Assembly: GCF_003672135.1 (NCBI RefSeq)
Contig: NC_039506.1
Location: 12,214,001-12,278,000 of the forward strand
Source: Ooceraea biroi
Taxonomy: Eukaryota; Arthropoda; Insecta; Hymenoptera; Formicidae
Length of the DNA stretch: 64,000 nucleotides
Direction: 5' to 3'
Below the pieces are notes generated by a model. The model did no database searches. It was not told the origin of the DNA and saw nothing but the letters and a program-made list of their open reading frames with translations. A program made the position numbers and the translations under genes. Below are positions 25,198-37,530 of the stretch, piece after piece; the stretch's first letter is position 1; every line of letters starts with the position of its first letter.

Positions 25198-26415
25198 TTA
25201 TATTTTTGCAATCACCGCCGTGAGTAGGTTTAGCATTGTGTCCATTTTTTCCATAAGCTGTATTATCATGTTCTCCAGCTTGTTATTCGTTTGTTGTTCA
25301 GAAGATGATGGTAATGTTGCTATTTGGTTTACATTGTTGTTTATATCACTATTTCCAGGTGTATGCTGACATGTCGAGGTATTTTCTCTTGCTGCCTGAG
25401 CGTAACTTAAGTTAGATTGCACTGTGCTTTGAGGAGTTCTACTTGTATGTTCTTTATTTTGATTTGATCTTATTTCTTGCTCATCAACTTTCTTTTCCCT
25501 CAGTCTAGGGAAGTTTTTGCTGCAGTTGCTTACGAACCTCGCAACCCTTATAACTTGCAGGATGATTTCCACCACAGTTATAACACTTTACGTCATTCAA
25601 TTTGTGTTTCTTAGGGCAATCTATGGTTAGGTGTTTTTCTGCACATTTTACGCATCTTGGACTTCTGAAGCAATAATTTTTTGTATGCCCATATGCTTGA
25701 CATCTTATGCATTGTGCAATGTCTCTTTTTCTATATGGTTGTTCAAAAGTTATAATTGTGTTCAGTAAATTTTTAATTTTGTAGATATCCTTATTATTTT
25801 CCTTTTGTTGTAATTCTATAAAGAATAGTGGTAATTTTTCTTGGTTCTAGCTTCCAGTATATTCGTTATTTTTATGATTACATGATTATGTGCTTCAATT
25901 TCTGCTTTAAGTTCATTTATATCTGTTGTTGGATGCATGTTTCTTAAAACTACTTTAAATTTTTTATCATCTTTACATTGGTAAGTATAGCCTTGAGTCC
26001 TTTTTTGCTTGAGTGCTTCCATTATGGGATGATATTTAACTGATGAAGATGGTTGTATTCTGATCTGATTATTTTTAAGTATTTTCAGTGTGTACTGATC
26101 TTTTGCTATTTCATCGAGTACCTGTTTTAGTGGTGCAATGTTTTCCACTCCATCTACGAAGATAGGTGGTGATTTGGTTTCATCTTCTTTTATGATGTTG
26201 CCATTGTTTTCAGCATTTGTCTCTTGTGGTTCTATATCTGTTAACTTTTCGTAGTGATTGCTAGTACTTACCGGTCTATTTAGCCAGTAATCATTTATCC
26301 TGGTCTGTCTTTTATTAGTCGTAGGTACTTCCGGGCTGTTCCTGATTCTTTTTTTATTTTCGACTTTTTGCCATTTTTGATCACTTGGATGAGCGCAAGC
26401 GCTGTTGTATTCCAT
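25198..26415 (-). pseudogene. LINE B ORF1 (gag-like, pre-C2HC and zinc knuckles)
   Basis: ATG at 26415 (MEYNSACAHPSDQKW). The middle has the Jockey-type pre-C2HC segment FKVVLRNMHPTTDINELKAE, then knuckles CIRCQAYGHTKNYC, CVKCAEKHLTIDC and CYNCGGNHPASYKGC. The knuckle stretch sits in a different frame from both ends: one shift near 25840 and a compensating one near 25550. The C-terminus is Gln/Asn-rich and ends LLTAVIAKI. Confidence 0.85.
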
Positions 26416-27442
26416 CCTGGTACGCCTGCGCGGGGCTACTGCCCGAGCGCGAGACGATTGCTGCTTTATAGGTTAGATTGGTGACAGCTCTGTGCGGATC
26501 AGCTGATCAGCTTAATGAATGGATGAAAAGGCCTTTTCTCGATTTGGAGAAAGACCCTTGTTTAGCTAGGCCAGTTACCTGCAAAAATGCAGCCCCTCGA
26601 AGGGCCCGAAAAAACAGAAGTCAGTTCTAAGCAAGAGAGGAGTATATCACCTGTGTATTGCTTACTCACCGGAAGCGGAAGCCCCCCCCCCAAAAAAAGG
26701 AAATAAAGAACAAAATTGACATTGCGAAATTAGGTGTAGGTATTACAAAGGTAAAAAAGGTAGCGAATGGAGCGCTTGTCGTAGGGTGTGAGAATAAACA
26801 GCAGGCGGATAAATTAAAGGAGCGAGTTTCGAGAGAATTAGGGAAAAAATATCAAGTATAAGCGCCGAAAGCGAGATCTCTGAAAATACGAATTTCGGAT
26901 GTAGATAAGGAGGACTATGAAAATGAGAAGGATTTCTGGGAGATGATAAGGGTTCAAAATGGACTGAGGAGTGATAGCATAGAGGGAAGGATATTACACA
27001 GATCGAGCGATACAAAACAAAGAGGATCATCAATAATTGCAGAAGTAAATAGTGGAACAAGGGAAAAATTGTTACAGTTAGAAAGTCTCAGAATTGGATG
27101 GAAAATTTGTAGAGTACGGGAGTATGTAAGTGTGTTGCGATGCTTTAAATGTTGCGGATATTACTATGTTGCAAAATTTTGTACGAAGGATGAAGTGTGC
27201 AGAAAATGTGCTGAACAGCATCTGACAAAAACCTGTTCAAATTAAAGTAGTAAAGTGCGTAAATTGTATTGACAAGAGTAGGAAATTTAAAATTAAAGAT
27301 TTGAAAGTGGACCATACAGCGTATATGATAGGGAATGTCCATGTTACAAAAAAGAGTTGGAAAAGCAGAAAAATAGAATAGAGAGCCCAATTTAGCAATC
27401 AATAGAAACGAATAGAGTAAGAAGTAGTTTAATATGTTTTAA

Positions 27443-29609
27443 GTGCAGGGATTTCTGAAACACAAAGATCAAATTGAAAATGTGCTGATGAAGAAATTTA
27501 GAGTAGCTATAGCAGAATTCACTAAAACGCATATAACTGGGCAAGTGGAGGATCATGAGTTGTATATTGAGGGATATGATTGTGTGCAATGTGACTCAGA
27601 TAGCAATAGAACAGGGGGAGTGTTATTATATACAGTGCTGGCAAAAAGTTCCGGAACGGTTAAAAATCTTGGAAAATAATGATTTAGTGGAAAAATGTTT
27701 CAAACAAAAAGTATAGGGCTTAAAAAATCTATTAGATGATGATATATATTTGACCTTGCTATGACCTTGGAAAGCCCGGTCATGGTCAACATAAAAATCT
27801 TAAATGGAAACCCCTATTTTTTATTACATATTCTTGTAGCTTAGCTCGAGAGCTTTTCGAAACGCTATAATAAAATTTTGTTTCTCTTACGTACTTTTTG
27901 ACTTATAAGGCTTGAAGGTTACACAGTACCGCCGGCATTAGAATTCCCCAAGGTGTACCGCGTGGAAGTTGCACGGTCGGATTTACACCTCTTTTGTGTG
28001 TGTGTGTGCGCGTGCGTGCGTATGTGTGCGTGTATGAGTGTGTGTGTGTGTGTGCGTGCGTGCGTGTATGAGTGTGTGTGTGTGTGCGCGCGCGCGTGTG
28101 TGTTCTTCATAAAACTAACTTCACAAAAATAGTTTATACTCGTATGTACGAACAACGGCATTAATGATGTCCGAAAATACGTGTGACACACACTAAGAAA
28201 GCGCGTCACTTATAAACTTTCTCGCGTATAGGTGAGGTGTTCCGATAACTATTTTTCTTGCTCGTGTTTACCTCACCTACAACCGGCATTGTGTAAGCGA
28301 CCCGATCGTTGTGTGCGATCACACGGGTATTCGGACGGCATTAATGCCGTTGTTCGTACATACGAGTACAAACTATTTTTGTGAAGTTAGTTTTATGAAG
28401 AACACACACGCGCGCGCGCGCAGACACACACACACAAAAGAGGTGTAAATCCGACCGTGCAACTTCCACGCGGTACACCTTGGGGAATTCTAATGCCGGC
28501 GGTACTGTGTAACCTTCAAGCCTTATAAGTCAAAAAGTACGTAAGAGAAACAAAATTTTATTATAGCGTTTCGAAAAGCTCTCGAGCTAAGCTACAAGAA
28601 TATGTAATAAAAAATAGGGGTTTCCATTTAAGATTTTTATGTTGACCATGACCGGGCTTTCCAAGGTCATAGCAAGGTCAAATATATATCATCATCTAAT
28701 AGATTTTTTAAGCCCTATACTTTTTGTTTGAAACATTTTTCCACTAAATCATTATTTTCCAAGATTTTTAACCGTTCCGGAACTTTTTGCCAGCACTGTG
28801 TAGACAAGAGATTTAAATTTAAAATAGTAGCGATTGATTGTTGTGATAGGAATTGGTGGACAATTACAATAAGGGTAAAAGAATCGAATTATAAAGGTTT
28901 AATTATGTTGGTTTATCACTCACCAAGTGGTAGTGATGCGAAATTTTTGGATTATCTGGAGGAAAAGTTTGTGTTGGAGGTATTATATGATAATATTACT
29001 ATATTAGGGGATTTTAATATCGATATGAAGAGAAATAACCATGTACAAGGTAGATTAAGTAGGATTATGAACTTATTAGGATTGAAATAGTTAGTTGGGG
29101 AACCGACAAGAATCGGGCTACCGTCAGAGACATTGATTGATCTGTTTTATTCAAATGTTGAGATGAAAGTGGAGGTATGCCATACACCAAGAATATCAGA
29201 TCATTCAACCTTGGTAATGGATTGGAAAAATGAAAAAATAGAAAAAGGAAATAAGAAGGTCGGATATAGGGATTACAAGAGAATGAATGTGGAGGTTTTT
29301 AAAGAAATAATAAACGTGAATGTAAATGGCGCAATTGAAAACGATAATGTTAATGAGTTCGCGAATAGAATGGTGCGTGAAGTAGTTAGGAGTCTAGATT
29401 CGGTTGTACCTAAAAAGGAAATATTTATTAGGAAAATGCAGCGAGTAAAGTACAGTGGTTTTCGCAGGATATAAATAGATTAATGAATCAAAGGGATGAG
29501 GCGTACAAGTTAGCTATGAGTAGTAAAAATAGGGAAGATTGGGAAACTTTTAGATTGTTGAGAAACAAAACGGTTGATAAACGTAGGCAAGCAAAAAGAA
29601 AACACTTGG
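27443..29609 (+). pseudogene. LINE A endonuclease domain, split by hairpin element
   Basis: The first part (to 27630) reads KTHITGQVEDHELYIEGYDC...NRTGGVLLY. After the Tc1-like insert it continues VAIDCCDRNWWTITIRVKES, LVYHSPSG and ITILGDFNID, then PTRIGLPSETLIDLFYSN and RISDHSTLVMDW, the endonuclease C-terminal signature. Stops after NLLGLK (29088-29090) and near 29472 mark decay. The linker towards RT runs into the BEL insertion at 29609. Confidence 0.8.
27631..28800. mobile_element. Tc1-like hairpin (foldback) element, 1170 bp
   Basis: Flanked by TA (27629-27630, 28801-28802). Arms of roughly 465-535 bp (27631 to ~28165; ~28337 to 28800) are inverted copies beginning TACAGTGCTGGCAAAAAGTT. 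Each includes a (TG)n or (AC)n microsatellite of different length. The 170-bp loop has its own short inverted repeat (GGTGAGGT with ACCTCACC). No coding capacity; non-autonomous. Confidence 0.9.
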
Positions 29610-29834
29610 TGTAATAGCTTTTCCTCGTATGCTTTAATCTTCACAATATACTTTATTCTCGCGCAGTTCTTCGCACAATACTTCTCGCTTTCGTTGTCGT
29701 TCTTACACTACTCGTTCGCTCGCTTTTTACAACAACTGAAAAACGCACGTTGATCGCGCCACGCCGCGGGTGATCTCCTTGCCATCTATGCGTGGCGGAA
29801 GATATTATAATCGATAACTAGATATGCTTCAACA
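29610..29834 (-). repeat. BEL/Pao 3' LTR
   Basis: Equal in length to the 5' LTR and bounded by TG/CA. The purine tract TGGTGGGCAGGA (29846-29835, minus) abuts it and would prime plus-strand synthesis. Confidence 0.9.
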
Positions 29835-29869
29835 TCCTGCCCACCAAATTAGACAACTAATCTTTTTCG

Positions 29870-30922
29870 TTAATTAAGTCGTTTATTGGTAATTGAGAGT
29901 TTAGAAATCGAACGCTTTGTAACGCCTGATGTAGTGCGCACTGTCACGATACGAACTAAACCGTCTTTGCCCGCGTGTACCTCTACTACTCCAAGCTTCT
30001 ACTTCAACGGTGGAAGGTTGTCTTCTCTTAATAAAACGAGATCGTTGATTTTCAAATTTTTCTGCTCTGTTTTCCACTTGACTCGACTTTGGAGATTGGC
30101 TACGTATTCGTCCGCCCACCGTTTCCAAAAGTCTTGAACTGCACGTTGGATCATCTCCCATCTATTGAGACGATTAATTTTTAACTCGGATAAGTCAGTT
30201 TCTGGAAGACCAGTCAACGGCCCTCCTACAATAAAGTGTCCTGGTGTTAAAGGTTGTAAATCCGATGGATCGGAAGATAAAGGTGAAAGTGGCCTAGAGT
30301 TTAGGCACGCTTCTATTTGCACCAAAAGTGTGGTTAACTCTTCAAATGTGAATAGAGTATTTCCCATGGCTCGCTTCAAATGATACTTGCAGGATTTTAC
30401 GCCTGCTTCCCAAAGACCTCCCAGGTGAGGTGAATATGGCGGAATGAAACTCCATTCGATGCCTCTGTCTTGCAAATCGTTTCCGATAGGCCCGTTAATT
30501 GAGTCGTGAACGAATTTGTAAAGTTCCTCCAGTTCTCATTTGGCGCCCACAAAGTTAGTAGCGTTGTCGTTGCAGATTTTACGTGGTAATCCTCGCCGTC
30601 CGATGAATCTGCGTAAAGTTGCCATAAATGCGGCTGTCGATAATTCGCTTGTTGCCTCTAGATGGATTGCTCTTGTTGCAAAACACACAAATAGAGCGAT
30701 GTATGACTTGCAGGTTTTCCGACCACGATCTTTGTTAATAAGCGTGATGATTGGACCCGCGAAATCAACTCCTGTAATTGTAAAGGGTTTGGATGGCTTG
30801 ATTCTTTCGGCAGGTAATGATCCCATAGCTTGCGTCATTCCTTTCGGATTGTTCTTAGCACACCAAATGCATGCACGACATACTTGGCGAACCATGTTTC
30901 TTGCGTTTAATGGCCAATATCG
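29870..30922 (-). pseudogene. BEL/Pao integrase region
   Basis: Zinc-binding part spanning the stop at 30923: EREHRALLHAS then CRACIWCAKNN. The catalytic core follows: Asp in GVDFAGPI, Asp in CNDNATNF, Glu in LGGLWEAGVKS, then the C-terminal region WEMIQRAVQDFWKRWADEY and VLLREDNLPP. In-frame stops at 30536-30538 (TGA) and 29999-30001 (TAG) break it. The frame is otherwise continuous with RT and ends TNKRLN at 29870. Confidence 0.9.
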
Positions 30923-33364
30923 CTAACGTATAGAGGCGAGTAAAAGTTGCGGACTCGCATGCAATAACGCGCGATGTTCTCTTTCGATTAATAAACGAGT
31001 AATCTTACATTTAGCTGGCAATACGATCGGATGCTTCCTTTCCCAGTTCCAAGGCGCTTCGTGAAGTCGACCGCCCACCCTGATGATACCATCTTCATCT
31101 AGGAACGCATTCAACTGAAGTAATCGACTCGTAGGACTCAGTTGCCGTTTGTTCTTGAGATTCTTCACATCGTCATGAAAATAAACGCTTTGTGAATACT
31201 TGATTATCTCGCGTTGGGCTGCTTGCAATTCTGCCAACGTTAATTTGGTACAAATCCTGTCCGTCCTTTTCTGACGACAGTTAAAAATGAATCGGAGACA
31301 ATAAGTAAATGATCTTTCAATCTTGATTAACGTTGAAAAATCGTCCACCAACTTGCAAATCAGGTCATTTACCAACGGTTGCTGTATATTTAAATTGCAA
31401 ACTAAAAATTCCTTTCTCGTTTCTTCAGCTGCACTATCGAGATCCTCTTCAGAGAATTTCCAATCGATATTCTCGTTTCTCGCGGACTGTGGTGTGTCAA
31501 CTAGCCATCTTGGACCATTCCACCATAATTGACAGCCCTTGAGTTGCCCAAGTGTAGCTCCTCTTGATATTAAATCGGCAGGGTTTTCGGAGCCTTTAAC
31601 ATGTTGCCAATAAATTGCCGGCACACTCTCGACAATTTCTGACACTCGATTTGAAACAAAGGGTTTCCATCGTGAAATAATCCAGTAAAGCACAACCATC
31701 GAATCTGTCCACGCATGAACTCCGTCGATTTTTATCTGGATCGCTCGTTTAACATTGTTAATTAACCTTGCTAACAGTAACGCACTGCATAGTTCTAACT
31801 TAGGAATTGATACCTTTTTTAACGGAGCTACTCTGGCCTTTGAGCACAACAACTTAACCGTTGTCTCTCCATTCGCTTCGTTAAGAGATTGTATGTATAC
31901 GCACGCGCCATATGCGTTTTTGGACGCATCACAAAATCCTAATATAGAAAATCGACTATTTTCGGATAGACTAATAACTACTCGAGGTACTCGCAACGTA
32001 TGTACCTCCTCGAGACTTTCTTGAAACATTCGCCACTTAAACAAAATTGTTTCTGGGAGTGGGTCATCCCAATCTATCTTGATCTCCCAAAGCCCTTGCA
32101 TTAAAATTTTAGCTACTGTCAACACAGGACCGATCAATCCCAGCGGATCGAATAACTTGCTAATCGCCGATAACATTTCGCGCTTCGTAGATACGTCAGC
32201 TACCATTTGCGTTTTAAATTGAAACACGTCTAACATAAGATTCCACTCAAGCCCCAATGTGCTTATAGTATTATTCGCATCGATATTTGTCGTCGGATTT
32301 GATTCTCTTAGCTTCGTCGGCACTTCTCTTAATGCATCCTGAGAATTTGAGCACCACTTATGCGCCTCGAATCCTCCTTGTAATAGTTCCGACAATTGGT
32401 TTTGTAAAACACGCGCTTCCAAAATTGTATTTGCTCCGGAAATAATATCGTCTACATACGTGTTCTCTAATAATGCCGAAGAAGCTAAAGGATGTCGCTT
32501 CGCACCTTTCTTCGCTAATCGTCGAACACAACTCACCGCTAAGAACGGTGAACAAGCTGCGCCGAATATAACTGTATTCAAACAGTACTCCTTTATGGGT
32601 TCCTCTGTCGAAAATCGCCATAAAATATGCTGATAAATTCGATCGTCAATGTGAACGGATATTTGACGATACATTTTCTGTAAATCCGCTGTCAACGCAA
32701 TTTTGAAAAATCGAAAACGTACAACTATTTCGGTTAAGTTATCGTGCAACACTGGCACAACAAGAAGTGCATCGTTCAGTGACACGTCCTTGTTATTTTT
32801 GACTGATGCGTCAAATACGACACGTAACTTCGTACTACTACTTGCTTCTTTTACTACTCCATGATGAGGTAGATATACTATACTCTCAGCAGGATTATCG
32901 AAATTGCTTACTTCTGACATGTGTCCTAAATTGATATACTCGCGCATAATGTTAATATATTGATTGTACATTGCTTCATTGCCCTTAAGGGTATGCTCTA
33001 GACGATGCAATCTTTTGCGAGCTATTTCTCTGTTATTACCAATAGGCGGCTTTACGTCCTGAAACGGCAATCTTACTATAAACCTACCATCACTGTCTCG
33101 CGTGGTGGTTTGCTCGAAATATCGCCCGCATTTCTTCTCGGTTATCGATAATGTTCGTGCCTTGTAATCATCGCAATTCTCCAATTTCCAAAATTTTTCT
33201 AATTCTTCTCGTAACATCTCACACGAATTCTCGGAGCAAGTTACCAAACTTGTCGTAAATTGATTACAAATTGGACTCTTTTGCACGCTCGATGGCATTG
33301 TTCCAGCCACTATCCACCCTAACTTCGTGTTTTGTAAAACTAACTGACCTTGTTCAAGATCCAA
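30923..33364 (-). pseudogene. BEL/Pao reverse transcriptase and RNase H
   Basis: 813 codons open. RT motifs: LRVVFDASVKN, LTADLQKMYRQI, FGAACSPFLA and the catalytic YVDDIISGA. RNase H-like segment: LGFCDASKNAYGACVYI, KLELCSALLLA and WTDSMVVLYWI. It is the best-preserved part of the element, separated from protease by a frameshift near 33385 and from integrase by TAG at 30923-30925. Confidence 0.95.
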
Positions 33365-33375
33365 TTTGTCTGGCT

Positions 33376-33969
33376 CTAATAAATTAAAGAAAAATACTCG
33401 ATACCAATCAACATGTCTATCGGACCGGTTTTATAAAATTCCGAATCGGCTAAATTGAGGTTACTAGGTATCTGCAACTTGCTACGATTTATTTCCATGG
33501 ATGGTAAAGTTTTCGTAATCTTAGGCACAATTAAACACTGCGTATTGATCTCGAAATTGGAGTGTCTCGACTTGACATGAACCTCGCAAACATTCTCAAT
33601 TTTACTTGCTGTTCCATTTAAACCTGTAACGATTTCGGAAATTCTGTTTCGCTTCAAACCTAGCTTATTGTGCGCCGCTTGCGTAATAAAATTAGCTTCG
33701 TTCGCGCTGTCTAGTAATACTCGAATCGATGTACTCGAACCATTGCGTCGCGTGGCTTCTACTGTCGCCGTAGCCATAATGACTTGTCGTCCTCTTAAAT
33801 TGCTTGAGGCGTGAACCGCTACACTTTTGATCGGCTCGCTATCTGTTATACCTTGAGATTCTGCGACATCTGACTTCGCAACAATCTTGTTATCTTGAGG
33901 TAAATGGCACAATGTATTGTGTCGTCCTGCACATTCTCTGCAGTTACCCATTTTGCATGTTTTGATCAT
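33376..33969 (-). pseudogene. BEL/Pao aspartic protease region
   Basis: Begins in the second half of the gag knuckle (CKMGNCRECAGRHNTLCH). The retropepsin-like core has VLLDSANEANFI where an active enzyme would have Asp-Ser/Thr-Gly, so the catalytic triad is altered to DSA. It then runs to GPIDMLIGIEYF. A frameshift at each end. Confidence 0.8.
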
Positions 33970-35287
33970 TCCTCAAGCAGTTCATACATAGCTTCAGTCG
34001 TTTGACTTCTTGAACTCGCTCGGAAACTGGCAAACCTAGAAATTTCTCGCACGCATATATCAAATGTGTTCCATTGCAACAGTAACACTTACCCGAATTG
34101 ATTGAAGCCGTTAAAACAGCTTTCTGACTTGCACTGTTTTTGGTCGACAAATGCGATTTGGAACCGATAGCTCCCTTTGTACGTTGATCAGATTCCTTAA
34201 GCGATTTTTCATTCCTATCGGATACTCTAGACTCGATTCGCTCTAAGGTCTGACATTTCCTTTTCAGGAACTCGATCATATCATCCAACTTCGCTTCATC
34301 CTTGCTCTCTACCTCTTCTTCCCAAGCTCGAAGAGTTTTCACATCGAACCTTGTTTCCATCATATGCATGATGAGCTCGTCCCACGAGTCAATGGGTAAA
34401 CCTAGAACCTTCAACACTCTCAAATGTCTAGAAGTGTGATCGATTAAATCTCGAAGAGCCTTAGCTGACTCTTTTGCCACGATTGGCATCATAAATAAAC
34501 ACTGGATGTGTTTTTTCTTGAGCGACCTGGGATCATCGTAACGCTGCTGTAACAACTCCCATGCAGTCGTATAATTTTGTTCTGTTAACTCGATCGACTC
34601 GATAATTTTCGCGGCATCGCCCGAAATGGATGAAATTAAATATTGAAATTTCTCGATATTCGATAAATGCGGCTTATTGTGTATAATAGATCGAAAACTA
34701 TCTGCGAAATATTTCCATTCCTCAATTTTTCCGTCAAAACGAGGAAGTTTGATAGTCGGCAATTTGACTCTAGCATCGGTATTCACGGACTCTGCTGTAA
34801 TTGCAACGCGATCGAGGATTTCCGTTTGCCGCGAAAGAATGGCCGCCAACGCTTCATTCCCGCTTGACGACAGAGAAGATGGCGTGGCGGTATCGCTTTG
34901 AAATCCGCGCCCGAACTGTTGCATCATCTCAGATTGCTGTTGCAATAATTGAGTAATCGCGTCTGTATTTTGCCGTGCAGCACCTTCCGAAGACGGCTGC
35001 CCTATGTATCATTTCAATAAAGCCTTTACCTCGAAATATCGTTGCTCGAAAAACTCGTCTTCCGTCGTATCATCGACGGTAAAATCGCCTACCTTGTCTA
35101 ATAGTTGCCTCTGGATGGCCTCGAACTCTCGATAAATGCCTTCTAACCTTTCTAACCTCGTTTCTGCTTGTTCCTTGTCGAACTTGACGCCGGTTTTCTC
35201 AGTTACTTCCAGTACTTGCGTTCTCAACCTTGTCAACTTCGCCTTTACGTAGTCTCGTGCCTTGCGTAAACTTGCGATCTCTTCCAT
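33944..35287 (-). pseudogene. BEL/Pao gag
   Basis: ATG at 35287 (MEEIASLRKARDYVKAKLTR); a coiled-coil-like N-terminus, then IKLPRFDGKIEEWKYFADSF, SGDAAKIIESI and a cysteine cluster (CYCCNGTHLIYAC, CMNCLR) typical of Pao gag. An in-frame TGA at 35009-35011 (after EVKALLK) and a small deletion in the last knuckle shift it out of frame with protease. Confidence 0.9.
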
Positions 35288-35857
35288 TGTAACTAGTGTT
35301 ACGTCCAGAGACTGCACAGTTCCTTGCTTCCAAGAAATTTAGCGATATTTTTTAATTGTCGGTCAATAAGGCGACGCGCCGAGCCGGTCGCGTGCGATCA
35401 ATAGGGCCCCAGTGAGGGATTAGAAGAAACGGTGACACAGCTGTGTCGGATCCGAGGAAATACCCTCATAAGAAACGCGGGTTGTGACGCACGTGTCCGG
35501 GCAGGCGCGATATTAGATCCGGATACCGAACCCTTTGGTCTTACTGATCAATTTATAAAAAACAAGCAACAAATTCGGTCGCGCGTGACTGTAGGCTCGC
35601 GGTGTATCACTCTTCCTGGAAGAGAAATGATACAGCTGTGTCGGATCATCCCCGGGTAGATACCTCACAGGAACCGCGAATCCGGCCACACACGTACCGG
35701 TACTTCCGGCTTAAAAAGAAACCATCTGTGGACGGTTTATCGCCTCATAGACCAACCGTCGATATTTACAATTAAATTAACTAACGGCCCTCGAAAGGTG
35801 GTTTCCCGAAAACGCAGTTCCCGGAAAAGCTACCTCTTTTCCACGTCATCCCTATCG

Positions 35858-35864
35858 TATAAAA
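35858..35864 (+). promoter_or_regulatory. TATA box of the 2534-bp element
   Basis: TATAAAA in the context CGTATAAAAGGTGATG, about 560 bp inside the left end. An initiator-like TCATTC lies ~30 bp downstream. The same site exists in copy 1 (12913-12907, minus). Confidence 0.5.
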
Positions 35865-37524
35865 GGTGATGACCATTCCGGAGGGCAGCTTTTTCATTCT
35901 GTCCGTGTTCGCGAACGCAGCTCATTCATTTTTTCGTGCTCACGAACGTACCTTGTCAGTCTTCGAAATTAGTGCAGAAGTTTTGTGAAGTGAGTGCCGG
36001 GTTTAAACACTTTGTTCCCCGAGTTAATTACCACCAACTCAAACCTCGAGGTGCGATTGCCCATACACCACCACTCCATTCCAGAGCGAGCACGAGAATT
36101 TCCACCGGACGAGATTTCACTGGTTCATAACCGGGTTCAAATTTCAGCATACACCTGCAAACAAGTGAGCGTTTTTCTTTAGCTGTCACTCCTTTTTCTT
36201 TTCTCTTTCTCTTCTCTCTCTTTTGTTTTCTCGTCATTGACAACTCTCATTCACATTTCCCTCTTCAAGTCTCTTTCACCCTTTTCTATACATTTCTCCT
36301 GGACTCATCCGGTATCCCCCTTTAAGTGTTTTCCGGCAAACGATCACGCAGTCCGTCTCCCTCTGCGGGACCATCCAGCAGCGACCAAGCGTCGTTTCCT
36401 GAGGGCCATTCAACGACGGTGCCACCGCGTAAAAAGATAGCGACCGAGATCGATCCGCGGCCCCCCTCAGCGTGTTCGGCTAGTTCATCGGTTATAATAT
36501 TAGATTCTTTTCGGTCTCCTTCCCCTGCCCTTTCCGTTCAAACAGTTTCTTCCACTTCGCATCGGGCATCCCCTGATTCTTCCGTTCAAATACTGGAACC
36601 CCTACCCCGAACACCTTCCCCGTTCTCTGTCTCTTCAAGCGTCTCCTCTTCCGCACCCTCCGTTTCTTCTTCGCGCTCTTCTTTGCGTCCTTCAACCCCT
36701 TCAAGCGTTTCTTTCTCTTTATCTCCTCCTCCTTCTTCTCTTACACCCCCTTCCTGTTATTTTTCTATGTCCGAATCCTCTTCACGAGCATCCATCCAGG
36801 CATCCCCGCCTAGCTTTCCCCGTTACTCTCCGTCTATTTCTCCAGCTCCCTCCTCCCTACGCTATTCGCCTGTGCAACCTGGCGATTTGGAGAATTTTGC
36901 AAATTCTCCTTCTCCTCCTCGTTCTCCGTCGCCCATCGGGAACGACGTCATAGTCGAAGAGTTCATTCAGCGTTCACTGATAACTCTAGGAGAGCGATTC
37001 CTCCACATCTTCCCTCCAGTCACTCACCCTCCCTCTACCACCTAATGCCATTGTGATAGACCCAGACTTCTTTCCTATTCCCTCTCTTAGCGGCCCTGAG
37101 GCCGCTCTTTGGCACACCGACCCAAACGTCGGGATCCCTCTGATTGTCAGAGGACGCCTATATCCTATCCTTTTCCCCGCCACACTCCTGCGCCGATATT
37201 TTTAAAGTAATGATTAGTGTTAATATAGAAATAGATTTTAGAAATAGATCGGTTGCCGTAGTTTTCATTTATATATTATTTTATTGGTTAAGTTGTTCTC
37301 CTTTAGTTTTATGTTTTTTTGAAATAGACTCAGTTTGGAAAATTGATCTAGGAAGTAAAGCGTTTAATTTCCGCTTATGTTTAGTTTTCAATTGGTAATT
37401 AATTATAATTTCCGAGTAAACTACATTTTTAATTTACACATTTTATAGGCACAAAACAACACATACACTTTAAATTTCTCTTTTTTCAACCAAATATGTT
37501 CTAGACATACTTTGTTCTCTTTAG

Positions 37525-37530
37525 AATAAA
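37525..37530 (+). promoter_or_regulatory. Polyadenylation signal of the 2534-bp element
   Basis: AATAAA 300 bp before the right end. With the TATA box it would define an LTR-style U3-R-U5 with an unusually long R of about 1.6 kb. Confidence 0.4.

Larger units (their letters stand above)
22284..26704 (-). mobile_element. LINE B, Jockey-like retrotransposon, inserted in LINE A
   Basis: The target duplication AAAAAAGGAAAT lies at 22284-22295 and 26693-26704, so LINE B spans about 22296-26692 (4.4 kb), minus strand. The 5' end starts with a G run (the C run at 26682-26691). Then come ORF1 (pre-C2HC domain and knuckles), ORF2 (endonuclease, RT) and a short 3' UTR ending near a T run on the plus strand. 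This is a near full-length but mutated copy. Confidence 0.9.
22057..27400 (+). pseudogene. LINE A ORF1 (gag-like, CCHC), interrupted
   Basis: The part before LINE B reads EEMEKLRKEMECRWIAMFDE...SGAVKRES. The part after it continues KNKIDIAKLGVGITKVKK...ISDVDKEDYENEKDFWEM, then knuckles CFKCCGYYYVAKFC and CRKCAEQHLTKTC, and in a shifted frame CVNC...HTAYDRECPCY. Internal stops (for instance after GKKYQV) and at least one frameshift near 27240 show decay. The join reads TKKEIKNKID once one copy of the 12-bp duplication is removed. Confidence 0.8.

Noticed and set aside
27919..28209. Minus-strand frame rich in His/Thr/Ala-Arg repeats
   Set aside because: It is the translation of a (TG)n/(CG)n microsatellite inside the Tc1-like hairpin element.
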